A model generated the notes under the pieces. It saw nothing but the letters and a program-made list of their open reading frames with translations. It had not been told where the DNA came from and searched no databases. Source: Datisca glomerata (Eukaryota > Streptophyta > Magnoliopsida > Cucurbitales > Datiscaceae). From it: DNA of 64,000 bases. The position numbers were made by a program, and so were the translations under genes. The stretch is from contig QANY01013250.1 of NCBI GenBank assembly GCA_003255025.1, positions 434,001 to 498,000 on the forward strand. The letters run 5' to 3'. Shown in pieces: positions 24,748 to 36,562 of this stretch. Positions within the stretch are counted from its first letter, which is position 1, and every line of letters begins with the position of its first letter.

Positions 24748-27700
24748 GTAAATAAATAGGTTTGCAAAAGAAAAAAAATAAATAAATAAGTTAATTGTCT
24801 CGAGACATCAATGTGAAAGTCAATTTCAGTGTGTTTGCCCCTCTCAATTAGTAACACATAGTCCTCTTAACTATCTTTTATCATAAAAGTAGGCTCGGTT
24901 GCCTAGTACAATTAGTCATAATGTGTAAAATAATAGGGCAATGATATTGAGACCGTCTCTCAATAATTATGATTTTATTTTATTTAAATATATTTTAAAA
25001 CATATTTTTCATTATTCTTTATCGATGTGATTTTTGACATATCATAGGCACATTTGTGTTCAAACTCTGATACTCTATGTAATCATGAGTGTTGGTGTAA
25101 TTATCGGATAGAAATTTGTTATAGGTAAAACTCAAAGGTCATGTCCAAGCGCAGTAAACCAATGTTTGAAGACTAGAAATAATAATGGAAAGCAGCCTAT
25201 ATTAGTTTGTTTTGGTTGACATTAACAAGTGACAACCAATGGCTTAGATAATATATGGTGTGTCCCAAACAAACAGACAAAATAATGTGGGATTAGATTC
25301 CGATTTTATGATGTGAGCCGTGATGGCGAACTCATGTCGTTTAGGAATTATTAAATTTAATGATTGATACAAATATTTATTTTCTTTTTGGTCAGAATAT
25401 TAAATCTTTTCTAATAAATTTAGGAAATAAAAATAATTATCATTTATAAGAATATTCGCGTTGAATCGACTAAAGTTGATATGGAAAAAGGCAAATAATT
25501 GTTGAATAAACTCAAAGAGGGCCAATTAGATGGAAGTGTCGACGCTGCTAGTTGCTCTTTGTCTTTAGTTGCGCATGTCATGCGCTTGGTCCCGTGCTAA
25601 TCCACGCCATCGATTGTTAGTTTATGAATCAAGGGATTGTGTTCCAGGTGTATACATTTTTTAATCTCAAAATTGTCGCAGATTTACATTTTACATCTCA
25701 AATTTCTCATTTTATTGTCTAAACGATTTAAACTTTTCATTTTTTATCGTTTATTTTTCTTAAACGTTTCAATTTTGTAGAGTTGCATAAAATGCTGTCA
25801 TGCAACTCATTTCATGTCATTTTACTTTTATCTTTCCCTCTCTACCATTACATTCAGCTCAAAAAACATCATTTCTCTGTAACTATAACGAAGAATGACT
25901 GAAATCGAAGACTACTAGAATGACAGATATTCACCTTGTGCCTAACTAATTAGGTAAATATCTAACAATCATGAGTGTCGTTCGGACTAAGTCATTTGAA
26001 AAGCAAATTCAAAGTCTGACCAGTTGTATACCACTTGGTTAATGTCATCTGAATCTCCTCATTAAGTATCATATGAGATTAATTTGCAGGCCCATTAAAA
26101 CGTTTCCTTTCAAGCTGTATTCTTCTCATTGCGGACCCTAAGCCCAAAATATTGAAGGCCTTTACCTAAACTAAAACTGATTTGAACTCATTTAAAGATG
26201 GGCCAACATTAAGAATAGACCACTTCAAGAAAAAAAAATAAAAAAAATATTTAAGGATGAAAGAAAAATAAAATATAGTCACCCTAAAATCTCAAAAAAT
26301 AAAAAATTCGGCACAAAAAAGTAGACTCCCAAGCGGCCAACGAAATTAGTTGTAACATTCCGAAAGTTTATAAAATATATATCGTATATATTATATTAAC
26401 TTTTGATCACTGAAACAGTTTTTTACGGGTGACGTCGAAATTTCTTTTTTTACGTGATTCATTTTTTATTTTAGAACACGTGTAGTGGCTATTTTTTATG
26501 TTTTTCATATTTGTGACTATATTTTACGTTTTTTTTTCAACTTGACCTATTTATGATAATTACTTTTTAAAGATTCCCCCATATTCAGATTTATTTCTTG
26601 ATTTTTGAGAAGCATCAATTGGCCGACTTATAACTTGAACATTTACAATCAATCACATATAGTATCTGACCTGGCTGTCTATATATTTTTTAATTTTGGA
26701 GATTTGATTTTTTTATATCATTAATATATGCAAATCGCATATGCTAATTATTGTCTAGAAAAAAACAGTCTTTTGAAATGATAAGTGTGAGACAAGGGTG
26801 TCTCTCATGTCCACAATCCTTCTTACAGTGTCCTTAAAAGCAGCTATCTTTATGCAATGCAAATCTTCAATAAAAGAACGAGGGAAAACCTTTTTTCTAA
26901 GGACAAGAAAAAGAAAAAGAAAAAGAAAAGGGGGGCAAAACAGCAACTAGACATATATATACATGGTGTCTTTACACGAAAGATAAATGCATGTCATTGA
27001 ACAATCACTACAACTTGTATTGGTAAATCTCCATTTCTCCAACTCGATCGATAAGTTGACCCCAACTTGGATTGACAATATCTTTTGAGTTCCACTTTTT
27101 CTTTTTAATTAGGTATAATCATGTTTATATAATTAGTGGTGTTGATTATTCAATAAGTAGAATTCAAACAAGAAAAACTAATTGTGGAGTGCAGTCTTGT
27201 TTCTAGACATGATTAGGATCACCATTAACCTCAATTACTTATCTAACGTTTTTGCTTTCAAATATATATATTTATTTATTTTTTATTTTTTATTTGCAAA
27301 CTATATTTTGGTTTTTTAATGTTGATGATTTCCCTCTAAAAATAAAGAAAAATATTGCTAATTACATAGATTGGTGTGGGTGTTGGTATTAAGTAGAGTG
27401 ACCCAACATGTATATAAGCACAAATAAATCATCAATCACAGTCAATAAGGATAACATCCCTTAAAATCTCCCCCCACGCAGAGCGTGCCATGAGTTGGGC
27501 AAGTATATATAGAGATAGACTGAAACAGATAGAGGCAATGTATGAGACAAGACAGAATAAAGTTCTGATATCATGTCAGATTGCAACACAAAATCATTGA
27601 TATTAGATGAAGTGACCCGACTTGTACATAAATACAGATAAATCCCTACCCATTATCGATGTAAGATAACATCCTTTAACAGTGATGATCTTTTATCTTC

Positions 27701-28249
27701 TTTGTTTTTTAATATTTGCTTCATGGGAGGAAATTAAAATTGCACATGAAACTACGTCAAAAACAAAAGAACTTTAGAAGACGCATCGTCGACAATCCAC
27801 TTTTTCATGTCATCAAAGTATGTGTTATATGGATAACACAACATGTAGATATATCGGATAAACTAAAGCCTTTTAAATTTGCATGGTCAACCCAGTTTTT
27901 TCTTTGCTAAAGATGAAATTGATTTATATTCAACTACCAACTATCATTTCTTCATCTCCTTCAAATTCTTATCCTAATTCTATTTACTTTTTAGCATCTT
28001 TTTCCATACTTCCCCATCTATTACCTCATTTTTATTGTATCTCTTATCTTTATTTCATTTTTATAGTATCATTTTTCTTTCCCTTTTTTGTTTCTTTTGA
28101 CAAATTATGATGCTTTAACAAATTAAGTAATTAAAAACTGTTGAGGTGATCCACAAATGACCAATTGTAATTGTGAGCAAAAATTATCATTTTACAAGAT
28201 AACTTTCAGAGTCGAGAAATTATAATTGATAATATTCAATACCACCTAA
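24748..28249. other. Intergenic region, no supported gene
   Basis: AT-rich, with scattered short frames but none with a recognisable domain or splice structure. A (AAAAAG)-type microsatellite lies at about 26905-26930. A pair of repeats of about 35 bp (GACAA/GTAAGATAACATCC type) occurs near 27440 and 27660. No tRNA, rRNA or microRNA-like gene could be identified. Confidence 0.45.
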
Positions 28250-28470
28250 CACTACTACAAGAAAACTAGGTTAGTCAACAAACTTAAGAAGCATCGACGC
28301 TTCTATTTGTGCACAGTGTTGGTGTCGGACATGTGTCAGATGCTGACACGCTTCCAACACATCAAAATTGTGTCTGATTTTTTTTTTATATTTTTTTGGA
28401 CATGTTTTGAGCACGTTCCCGACACGTGTCAGACACTTCATGACACATGTCGACACCTATTAGACGTGTT
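28250..28470 (+). mobile_element. Truncated CACTA-type terminus
   Basis: CACTACTACAAGAAAAC at 28250-28266 is the typical terminal sequence of plant CACTA elements. Behind it comes a run of short inverted and direct motifs around GACACGTGTC / GTGTCAGA (28320-28455), resembling the sub-terminal repeats where the transposase binds. No matching opposite terminus (…CTTGTAGTG) is found before the neighbouring LTR at 28743, so it looks like a broken end. Confidence 0.45.
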
Positions 28471-28742
28471 TTTAAAAATTTTCTTAAATAATAAATATAA
28501 AGGGCGTAAAATAAAATGAACAATATTTTAACTTATAAATAAAGTTATATTTTAAAAAATATTAAGTTTAAAACGGTATAAAATCAGTTTTTTATTGTCA
28601 AAACCCTTAAACTTTAAACTTCCTAAAACTAAAACTCACTCGATTAATCGGTGGTATTTTTAACTAGTGGGTTATTTTAATTCGTCTTCTTGACATGACC
28701 GATACTGTAATTAGTTTTTAATGTAAATATACATTTTCATAC

Positions 28743-30822
28743 TATCGCAACGTGCATGCGACGCGGAGCGGCGATTGAAAAATTATTTTTTGAAAAAAAA
28801 AAAGAAATTCGGAGTCGCCACCAATCATTTTAGGGCGTGATTGGTCACCCAATTTTAAAATCAAATATTTTGATCTGCGAAAATTTAAAGTTGGTTCGGG
28901 AGTCATGTGTGGGGAATGTATTAGCACCCCACAACGTTCATTATGAAAAATGGTTACCAAATTTAATCAAATACTATCCAAACTATTTTTTTTAAATAAT
29001 GTTATAGAAATTCAATTTTGAATGTCCCGTTTGGTGCATTTTGTATCATAAAAATGAGCAAATAAATGTCCTTCAATGGGTGGTACAAAGATCATTAAAA
29101 ATTATTTTTTTAATCAAAGCATTATTGGAGTTACTCTCGGTATCCTAAAAATAGCTTATCACCTCGATAGTTCGAGAAATTTGGTATCCCAAAAATTCTA
29201 AAGTCCTTCATAGGATTTTTTTAGTGAAAACGAAATAAAAAAATTAACAAATTTTAAATCAAATTGTTATGGTTTTAATTTACGATTGTCGATTCTGATG
29301 ATAAAAAAATAAAAAATAATAATCACATACAACTGTGACATATGACAATAATACATAAATAAATAAGAAGAGATAACAACTATGAAGAAAAAAAATAATG
29401 GAAAGGAATGTTAGAGATGATAAATATGTATGATAAATTAAAAAAAAAGAATATGTAGAGTGAAAATAATGAAACAAGACGTGAAATAATAAAAAAAATA
29501 TATAAAAATAAATTAAAATAAACNAATTTTTTATGTGTAAAATAAATTAATCTATGAAAATATGTTTAATTTCATACATAATTAGCGTGAGCATGCCTTT
29601 TTTTACTACATGGTCTATCGATTATCATTTTTCATTTCTTCACCAAATGCTAATTAAGCAGCAAAAGAATGATCATGAATGGTAACTAATTTAAACAAGT
29701 GTCACTAAATATAAATAAATAATTTTGTTTGGGATATAAACATATCATTTTTTATTTTGGACCAATTAGTTCACTAATTACCATTTTTCTTTTCTTTCTT
29801 CATTGCTAGGAATGATCATGGATGGTAACTAGTTTAAACAAGTGCCACTAAAGAAAATCCATAAAACTTTCAAAATAAAATAATTTTTGTTTGGGATATA
29901 AATATACCATTTTTTTATTTTGGACCACTTAGTTCACTAATTACCATTTTTCCATTTTTTCTTCATTGCTAGAAATGATCATGGATGGTAACTAGTTCAA
30001 ACAAGTGTCATAAAAATGATGGTCAAAAATTAAAAAGAAAATAAGCAAAAACTTGTAAGAACATAAAAAAAATCAAAGCTTAAATATTTGCATAATCTTG
30101 TATAGAGATTTTACTCTCTATTTTATGCATTTTTATGTATGAGAAATTATCATAGGAGATCTTTTCATCAAATGTACATTTTCAACTTATTAAATGGTTG
30201 ATTCACATTGAGTTAATTTTACACCCCTTGAAATTGTATCCTAAAAAAATCTCATTATCAAACTTGTAGAGAAATAAACAATGTATGAAAATAAAACTTA
30301 AGATTAAGAGTAGGAGAAATGATAAAGAATGAGCAAACAAACATATATATGAAAAATGAAATAAAGAAATATCAAATACATGAGTATGCATGAAAAGAGA
30401 TGATTAATTAGAATGAACAAGATATGTTATAAGCTAAAATGTAAGATATTTTGAACTAACTTAATAACAAGAAAATGAGAAGATGAAAGATGAATAGAAA
30501 TGAAAACTCTCCTTATTTCTCCTTTTCACTATTTTCTCAAAACCTCTCTTTCTCTCTCTAAAATCCATTCTCTTCCTCACTCTCCCAATCTTTCCTTTCA
30601 AGTGAATACCCCCCCTTTATTTATAGGCAAACTTAGGGCTTCACTTTTTTAATTTTAGTCTTTTGTTCCTTTTTTTTATTTTTAGTCATTGGACAAATTT
30701 TCTTATTTTTTAGGTATTGAGCTATTTTTCAAATCATACACATAGTCTTAGACTAGTACATAGGAAGAAAAACAAAATTTGTATGTTTAAAGTATTGGAC
30801 TGGACAAAATACGGTATCTACA
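28743..30822 (-). repeat. 3' LTR of the Ogre-like element
   Basis: It aligns with 43311-45351 over its full shared length. In element sense the LTR begins TGTAGATACCG (plus-strand end ...CGGTATCTACA at 30822). The far end is decayed: TATCGCAACG on the plus strand where the other LTR has TGTTACAACG. A TATA-like TATAAATAAAG on the minus strand (about 30617-30627) is a likely promoter. A single N at 29524 coincides with about 200 bp that the other LTR has and this one lacks (roughly 44095-44305), so the sequence is probably incomplete there. Confidence 0.85.
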
Positions 30823-30836
30823 GCTGCCCCCATTTG
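30823..30836 (-). other. Polypurine tract of the Ogre-like element
   Basis: On the minus strand this reads CAAATGGGGGCAGC, immediately followed by the LTR start TGTAGATACC. It is the primer site for plus-strand DNA synthesis and fixes the LTR boundary. Confidence 0.75.
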
Positions 30837-30959
30837 TTCACGCTTCTAAACTTAGAAGGTGTACAAATGTGTAGATAAGTATTTTGATCGAGAAAAACTA
30901 TATAGATAAGAGAAATAGAAACCTCGACTTATTCGGGTTCTATGAAATGACGGAACTTA

Positions 30960-31800
30960 TGAAATGGACCTGGATAGACACAGGCTTTGACCTCGACTCA
31001 ATTCAAGTTCGATTTAACCCTATAAATTGAAACGGACCAGGCGGTGACACCGGACTTCGATCGCGACAAAGTCGGGTTCGATTTAACTTAAGATAAAGAA
31101 AGGACGTGGACCTGGATAGATGCAGGCTTCGACCTCGACTCATTGCGGGTTTGATTTAACTATATTAATTGAAATGGACCAGGCGCTGACACCGACTTTG
31201 ACCGCGATAAAGTCGGTTCGATTTAACCTAAGATAATGAAAGGGTGTGGACCTGGATAGACACAGGCTTCGACCTTGAGTCGATGCGGGTTCGATCTAAC
31301 CATATTAATTGAAACAGACCAGGCGATGACACTGGGCTTCGACCGCGACAAGTCGGGTTCGATTTAACCAAAGATAAAGAAACAACGTGGACCTGAATAT
31401 AGGCAGGCTTCGACCTCGGTTCGATGCGGGTTCGATTTAACCATATTAATTGAAACGACCAGTCACTGACACCAGGCTTCGACCGAGACAAAGTCGGGTT
31501 TGATTTAACCAAAGATAAAGAAACGACGTGGATCTGAATATAGGTAGGCTTCGACCCCAGCTCGATGCGGGTTCAATTTAACCATAGATAGAGAATGGGT
31601 GTGGACCTGGATAGACGCGGCTTCGACCTCGAGTCAATGCGGGTTCAATTTAACCATATTAATTGAAATGGACCAGGCGCTGACATTAGGCTTCGACCCC
31701 AACAAAGTCGTATTTGATTTAACCGAGATAATTGAAAGAAAACAGATCGGATAGACCCAGGCTTCGACCTCGACTCAATTCAGGTTCGATTTAACTAAAG
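30960..31800 (-). repeat. Tandem array of ~141-bp dimeric units in the Ogre 3' region
   Basis: The landmark GACCTGGATAGA or its variants recurs on the plus strand at 30967, 31109, 31249, 31390, 31531, 31604 and about 31745. Spacings are 142, 140, 141, 141, 73 and 141 bp. The 73-bp step shows that the unit is a dimer of two related ~70-bp halves, each with CAGGCTTCGACC...TCGGGTTCGATTTAACC-like cores, and that one half-unit has been lost. The short open frame at 31228-31512 on the minus strand is a by-product of the repeat and not a gene. Confidence 0.85.
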
Positions 31801-32856
31801 ATGTTGAAATGATATTTGATATGATATTTACAAGTTTCGTATGGTGCAAGAGCTAGACTAATCCATGCTCTAGATGTTGGAAAGTCATGTATGGATTTCG
31901 AAAGAATATCTTTAAATGATTCATGCACTTGAATTGCATCAAAACATATCAATATGATGCATGTCTATGCTTTATAGTTATTGAATATAAACGCAAAGTA
32001 GTGATTTTGAGTACATGCATGCTATGCATGATTGAAAATATTTGTAAGAAAATTATTTGATGATTTTTTTGAAAGTTACCTAATGTCGTCATATTTTTCA
32101 CCCTTCAAATCAATCACTTGGCCTAAGGTCATGGAGTCGCAATGAAGTATCGAGCATACTTACAAGAAAATGATGCATCCTTTTTCATTGGTTTGTGCCC
32201 CAGTATTTGGCTTCACGTTGATGCTGAAGAAAACTGAATAATTTCTCCACATTTTTCTTCTTTTTTTGTACCTTGTTGTGATAGGGGGTGAGAGGAACTC
32301 CTAGAACTGTTTTAGTTGGTTGAGGGGTGATTGATCCGGTCAATAAAAAAAGATGATAAAAAAAAGGTGTGTCTGCTCTGGTGTAGCTAATGTTACTTTC
32401 TGGATCTATAGTTCCTCTTCTTTCTCTCTCTTGACCAATGCTCCGGCTTTTTAATTGCAATCCTCCAATCGTGCTTTAGCCTTCGTTATGTGCATTTCGA
32501 CTTTCTCGTGCTGACTTTTCAAATTTCCCATCGTACTCAGACCGCCTTTCTTAGTTCCTATTCTTTTTTTTTATAATTAGCTTTCACATAACCAAGTTTA
32601 TGCTTCTGAGTTATTTCAAGAGTAATTAATGATATCTTAGAATTGAGAGGAATAAGAAATAATGGAAATAATGAGAAGATGAAATATATGTATTTATCAA
32701 CTGAGAAAGAAAAAAGGCTCTTCATTGATGATGAATAATGTTTACAAACGATGATTTAGAAAAAAAATATAGAGGAAGAATTTCTCCAGTATTCGAGACA
32801 ACTCTTTTTTTTTTAAAACATTTTTTTAAACTTCATTTTTCCCATACTTAGAGCGG
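31801..32856 (-). other. Region between integrase and tandem array of the Ogre-like element
   Basis: Non-coding 3' region of the retroelement. Small frames (for example 32185-32460, minus) show no recognisable domain. The sequence is AT-rich, with T and A homopolymer runs near 32760-32830. Confidence 0.5.
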
Positions 32857-35800
32857 TCAAACGAAGTACTTCTTGACTGTATCAGAATTAACTGTATGCA
32901 GTAAATTATCTCCATCAATGTTTGTTAGCATGAGAGCTCCTTTAGAGAAAGCCTTCTTGACAATGAAAGGTTCTTCGTAATTTGGGGTCCACTTCCCCCG
33001 GTGATCCTTTTGATATGAGAATATATTTTCAACACTAAATCTCCTTCTTGGTAACATCGGGGACGCAATTTTTTGTCATATGCGTGCATCATTTTTCTTT
33101 GATATAATTGCCTTCTACATAATGCAGTCAATATTTTTTTCTCGATAAAATTCAATTGCTCATATCATGTTTGTACCCACTCTGCTTCTTCTAATTTCAC
33201 CTCCATTAAGACTCTGAGGGAGGGAATTTCCACCTTAATTGGAAGGACCGCTTCCATGTCATATACCAAAGAAAATGGCGTTGCTCCAGTTGATGTTCAG
33301 ACTGATGTGCGGTACCCATTCAGTGCAAACGGGAGCATGTCATGCCAATCCTTATAAACCTCCGTCATCTTCTCTATGATCATTTTTATGTTCTTATTGG
33401 CTGCTTCCACTACTCCGTTCATTTTCGGACGATAAGGAGATGAATTATAATGCTTAATTTTGAATTGCTCACATAATTCTTTCATCATTTTGTTATTTAA
33501 ATTTGTCCCATTATCTGTGATGATCCTTCCAGGTAGACCATATCGACAAATTATTTTCTTTTTAATAAACTTAACAATCACACTTCTGGTTACACTCGAA
33601 TAAGAACTTGCCTCCACCCATTTGGTAAAATAATCTATAGAGACCAAAATGAAACGATGCTTGTTATAGGCTTTTGGTGTGATGGGACCAATGACGTTTA
33701 TGCCCCACGTAGAGAACGGTCAAGGCGCGCCCATGACATGTAAAGGGGATGCAGGTACGTGAATTTTATCTGCATAAATTTGACATTTATGACATTTCTT
33801 GGCGTATTTGATGCAGTCAGATTCTAGAGTTAACCAATAATATCCTGCTCTCAAGATTTGTTTGGCCATCATATGTTCATTAGCATGAACTCATCAAATT
33901 CCTTCGTGAACTTCCTCTATGATTTGATTCTCTTCCCTTGCATCAACACATCTTAAAGCACCATATCATAGTTTCTTTTGTAGAGTATTTCACCATTCAA
34001 GAAGAAACCCATGAACAATCTTTTAATAGTGCGTTTATTATTCTCAGAAGCTTTGGATTGATATTCTCCTTCTTTAAAAACTGCTTGATGTCGTAATACC
34101 ATAGCCTTGTGTATGGATCTTCTTCAATACTGATACAGTGAGCAGAAAAATCTCGCTTCTCAATTTTTATGGGTTGCACTTCTTCTTTAAAGTCTGCAGT
34201 GAACATGGATGGTAGAGTTGCCAGTGCATCTGCAATTTGATTATTCTCCCTAGGTATATGGTCAAATGAGATCACTTCAAAAGTTCGGCTTAACTTAGTT
34301 ACATGTTTGTTGTAAGGTACCAGCTTGGAGTCTCTAGCTTCCCATTCCCCGTTTAGTTGTCGTATCACCAATAATGAATTTTCGTACACTCGAAGTTTCC
34401 TTATCTTCATATCATAAGCTCTGAATTCTCATTGAACATGCCTCATATTCTGCCACATTATTTGTGCAGTCAAAGCATAGTTTTTCCGTGAATGGGAACA
34501 ACTTTTCCTTGGGAGATATGAGGATTGCCCCAATTCCATGTCCTACATCATTAGATGCGCCATCAAATAACGTTGTTCACAATTATGAATCCATAGATTC
34601 TCCTTCATTTTTTAATATGAATGATATGTTCTCATCAGAAAAATCAAACTACCTAGGCTCATAATCTTGCACTGGTTTATCTGCAAGATAATCAGCAAGT
34701 ACACTTCCTTTTATTGACTTTCTCGTGACATAAACAATATCATATTCCGTGAGCAACATTTGCCATTTAGCTATTCGCCGAGAAAGTGATGGTTTTTCAA
34801 AGATATACTTGATTGGATCCATATTTGAAATTAACCAAGTGGTGTGGTATAACATGTACTGTCTAAGACGATGAACAACCCAAGCTAATGCACAACACAT
34901 TTTCTCCAACATCGAATAATTAGCCTCATAATTTCTGAACATTTTGCTTAAATAGTATATTGCTTGTTCTTTCCTTCCAGATGCGTCATGTTGACCAAGT
35001 ACGCAACCCATGGATTTTCCTGTCACTGTAAGATACAAAATGAGTGGACGCCTTGGAGTTGGAGGAACAAGTATAGGCGGATTTTGCAAGCATTGCTTGA
35101 TCTTCTCAAAAGCAATTTGACAATCATCATTCCATCCCTGTATCACTTTTGCGAAGAAGTTTAAAGATTGGTTCACAAGTTACAGTTAGCTGTGAGATGA
35201 ACCGGGCTATGTAATTTAATCTCCCCAATAGACCTTTAACTTCCTTTTGAGTTTGAGGTGGCGGTATATCAATGATGCCTCGAACTTTGTCAGGGTCAAC
35301 TTTTATTCCTTCCTTGCTCACGACAAAACCAAGTAGTTTCCCTGAAGATGCTGCGAATGATACACTTTGTCGAGTTAAGCTTTAACTGGAACTTTCTCAA
35401 CCGTTCAAATAGTTTTCGCAGAGTGACTGTATGATCTTACCCTTGACGAGATTTAGCAATCATATCATCAACGTACACTTCGATTTCTTTATCCATCATA
35501 TCATGAAACAGTGTTACCATTGCCCGCTGGTAAGTCACCCATGCATTCTCTAGACCAAATGACATAACCTTATAACAAAATGTACCCAACAAAGTTATAA
35601 AAATCATCTTTTCATAATCTTCAAGAGCCATTTTGATTTTCTTATACCCCAAAAACACATCCATGAAAGAGAATGTCGAATGTCCTGTAGTGTTATCTAC
35701 TAAGACATTGATACAGGGTAATGAAAAATTATCCTTAGGGCTTGCCCGATTTAAGTCTCAATAATCGACGCACACCCTTACTTTCTCATTTTTCTTCAGC

Positions 35801-36296
35801 ACTGGGACTATGTTAGCAACCCATTCAAGATATTTTGCTACTTCTAGAAAACCTGCATCTACTTACTTTTTAACTTCTTTTTTGATATGTCCAATATGTA
35901 TGGTTTAATTCCCTGTAACTTTTATCGCACTGATTTACTTTCGGGCATAAGTGGCAAATGATGAACCACGATATCAGTGTCTAGACTGGCATATCTTGGT
36001 AAGACCATGCAAAGACGCCAATATACTCTTTAAGTAAGTCAATTAATTCTCGACGGCTTTGGCTTGTCATACAAGTGCTGATTTGGACTTCTTTCGTCTC
36101 TCCCTCCAATCTCAAATTTATCACCTCCGTTAACTCTTGATATGGTCGAATTATTTTTTCATCCTCTTCTACCATTCTTAACATTTATGGAGATGGTTCA
36201 AAATTATCCTCGTCACTTTCATCTGACTCTACGCTAAGAATGAGATTGTCAAAGTTATTGCTTATGCTCTTGTTTTCAAAATCACCATTCTCGAAC
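32857..36296 (-). pseudogene. pol of the Ogre-like element (RT-RH-aRH-INT), broken
   Basis: Reading leftwards on the minus strand. The start of the RT region (35981-36296) includes LLKEYIGVFAWSYQDMP. The RT core at 35437-35664 has the catalytic VYVDDMIAKS. RNase H spans about 34649-35321 (GWNDDCQIAFEKIK; RLRQYMLYHTTWLIS). The second archaeal-type RNase H spans about 33997-34640 (ENSLLVIRQLNGEWEARD; DHIPRENNQIADALATL). Integrase spans about 32857-33980, with VSIDYFTKWVEASSYSS, GRIITDNGTNLNNKMMK and YRTSV. The C-terminal end near 32860-33060 (VLKIYSHIK..GKWTPNYEEPFIVKKAF) is the usual post-integrase segment. Stops and frameshifts occur between most of these pieces. Confidence 0.87.
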
Positions 36297-36562
36297 CTGA
36301 ATCAGATTATTGGATGAAAGGAAAAAGGCGAGAAAAAAACAATGCATGAGTATGAACAACATTTCAGAAATGGAAAAAGTAGACATAAAAGGAAGAACAA
36401 AAAGAACTGGAATTATATTTATCATTAGTCAAAGGAGACGAAACAAGTTTTTAGATTTTCATTCAAAGAGATGACGTAAAATAGACGAGAACATAAGCCC
36501 ATAACAATGAAATTCCTAATGCATTGAGTAGAATCATTAGAATTTTGGCATGAACACATTAC
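36297..36562 (-). other. Candidate intron between protease and RT of the Ogre-like element
   Basis: The protease-side frame ends at a stop (about 36537), while RT-side coding restarts at about 36296. Between them on the minus strand lie a plausible donor (AAGA|GTAATG at 36562), a long pyrimidine-rich stretch and an acceptor (CTGATTCAG|GTTCGAG at 36297). Ogre elements are known to splice an intron at this point, which regulates the gag-protease to RT ratio. The exact donor is uncertain because the phase of the joined exons is not certain from this decayed copy. Confidence 0.45.

Noticed and set aside
26755..26946. 63-codon minus-strand frame with LFLFLFLVL
   Set aside because: The hydrophobic stretch comes from an AAAAAG microsatellite on the plus strand. 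No other support.
28307..28519. Open frames on both strands with repeated Cys/Thr/His motifs
   Set aside because: Derived from GACACGTGTC-type sub-terminal motifs of the truncated CACTA end.
31228..31512. 94-codon minus-strand frame with an internal repeat (VKSNPT...RSKP)
   Set aside because: Produced by the ~141-bp (3 x 47) tandem unit, whose length keeps the frame open. It is in a non-coding 3' region of the retroelement.
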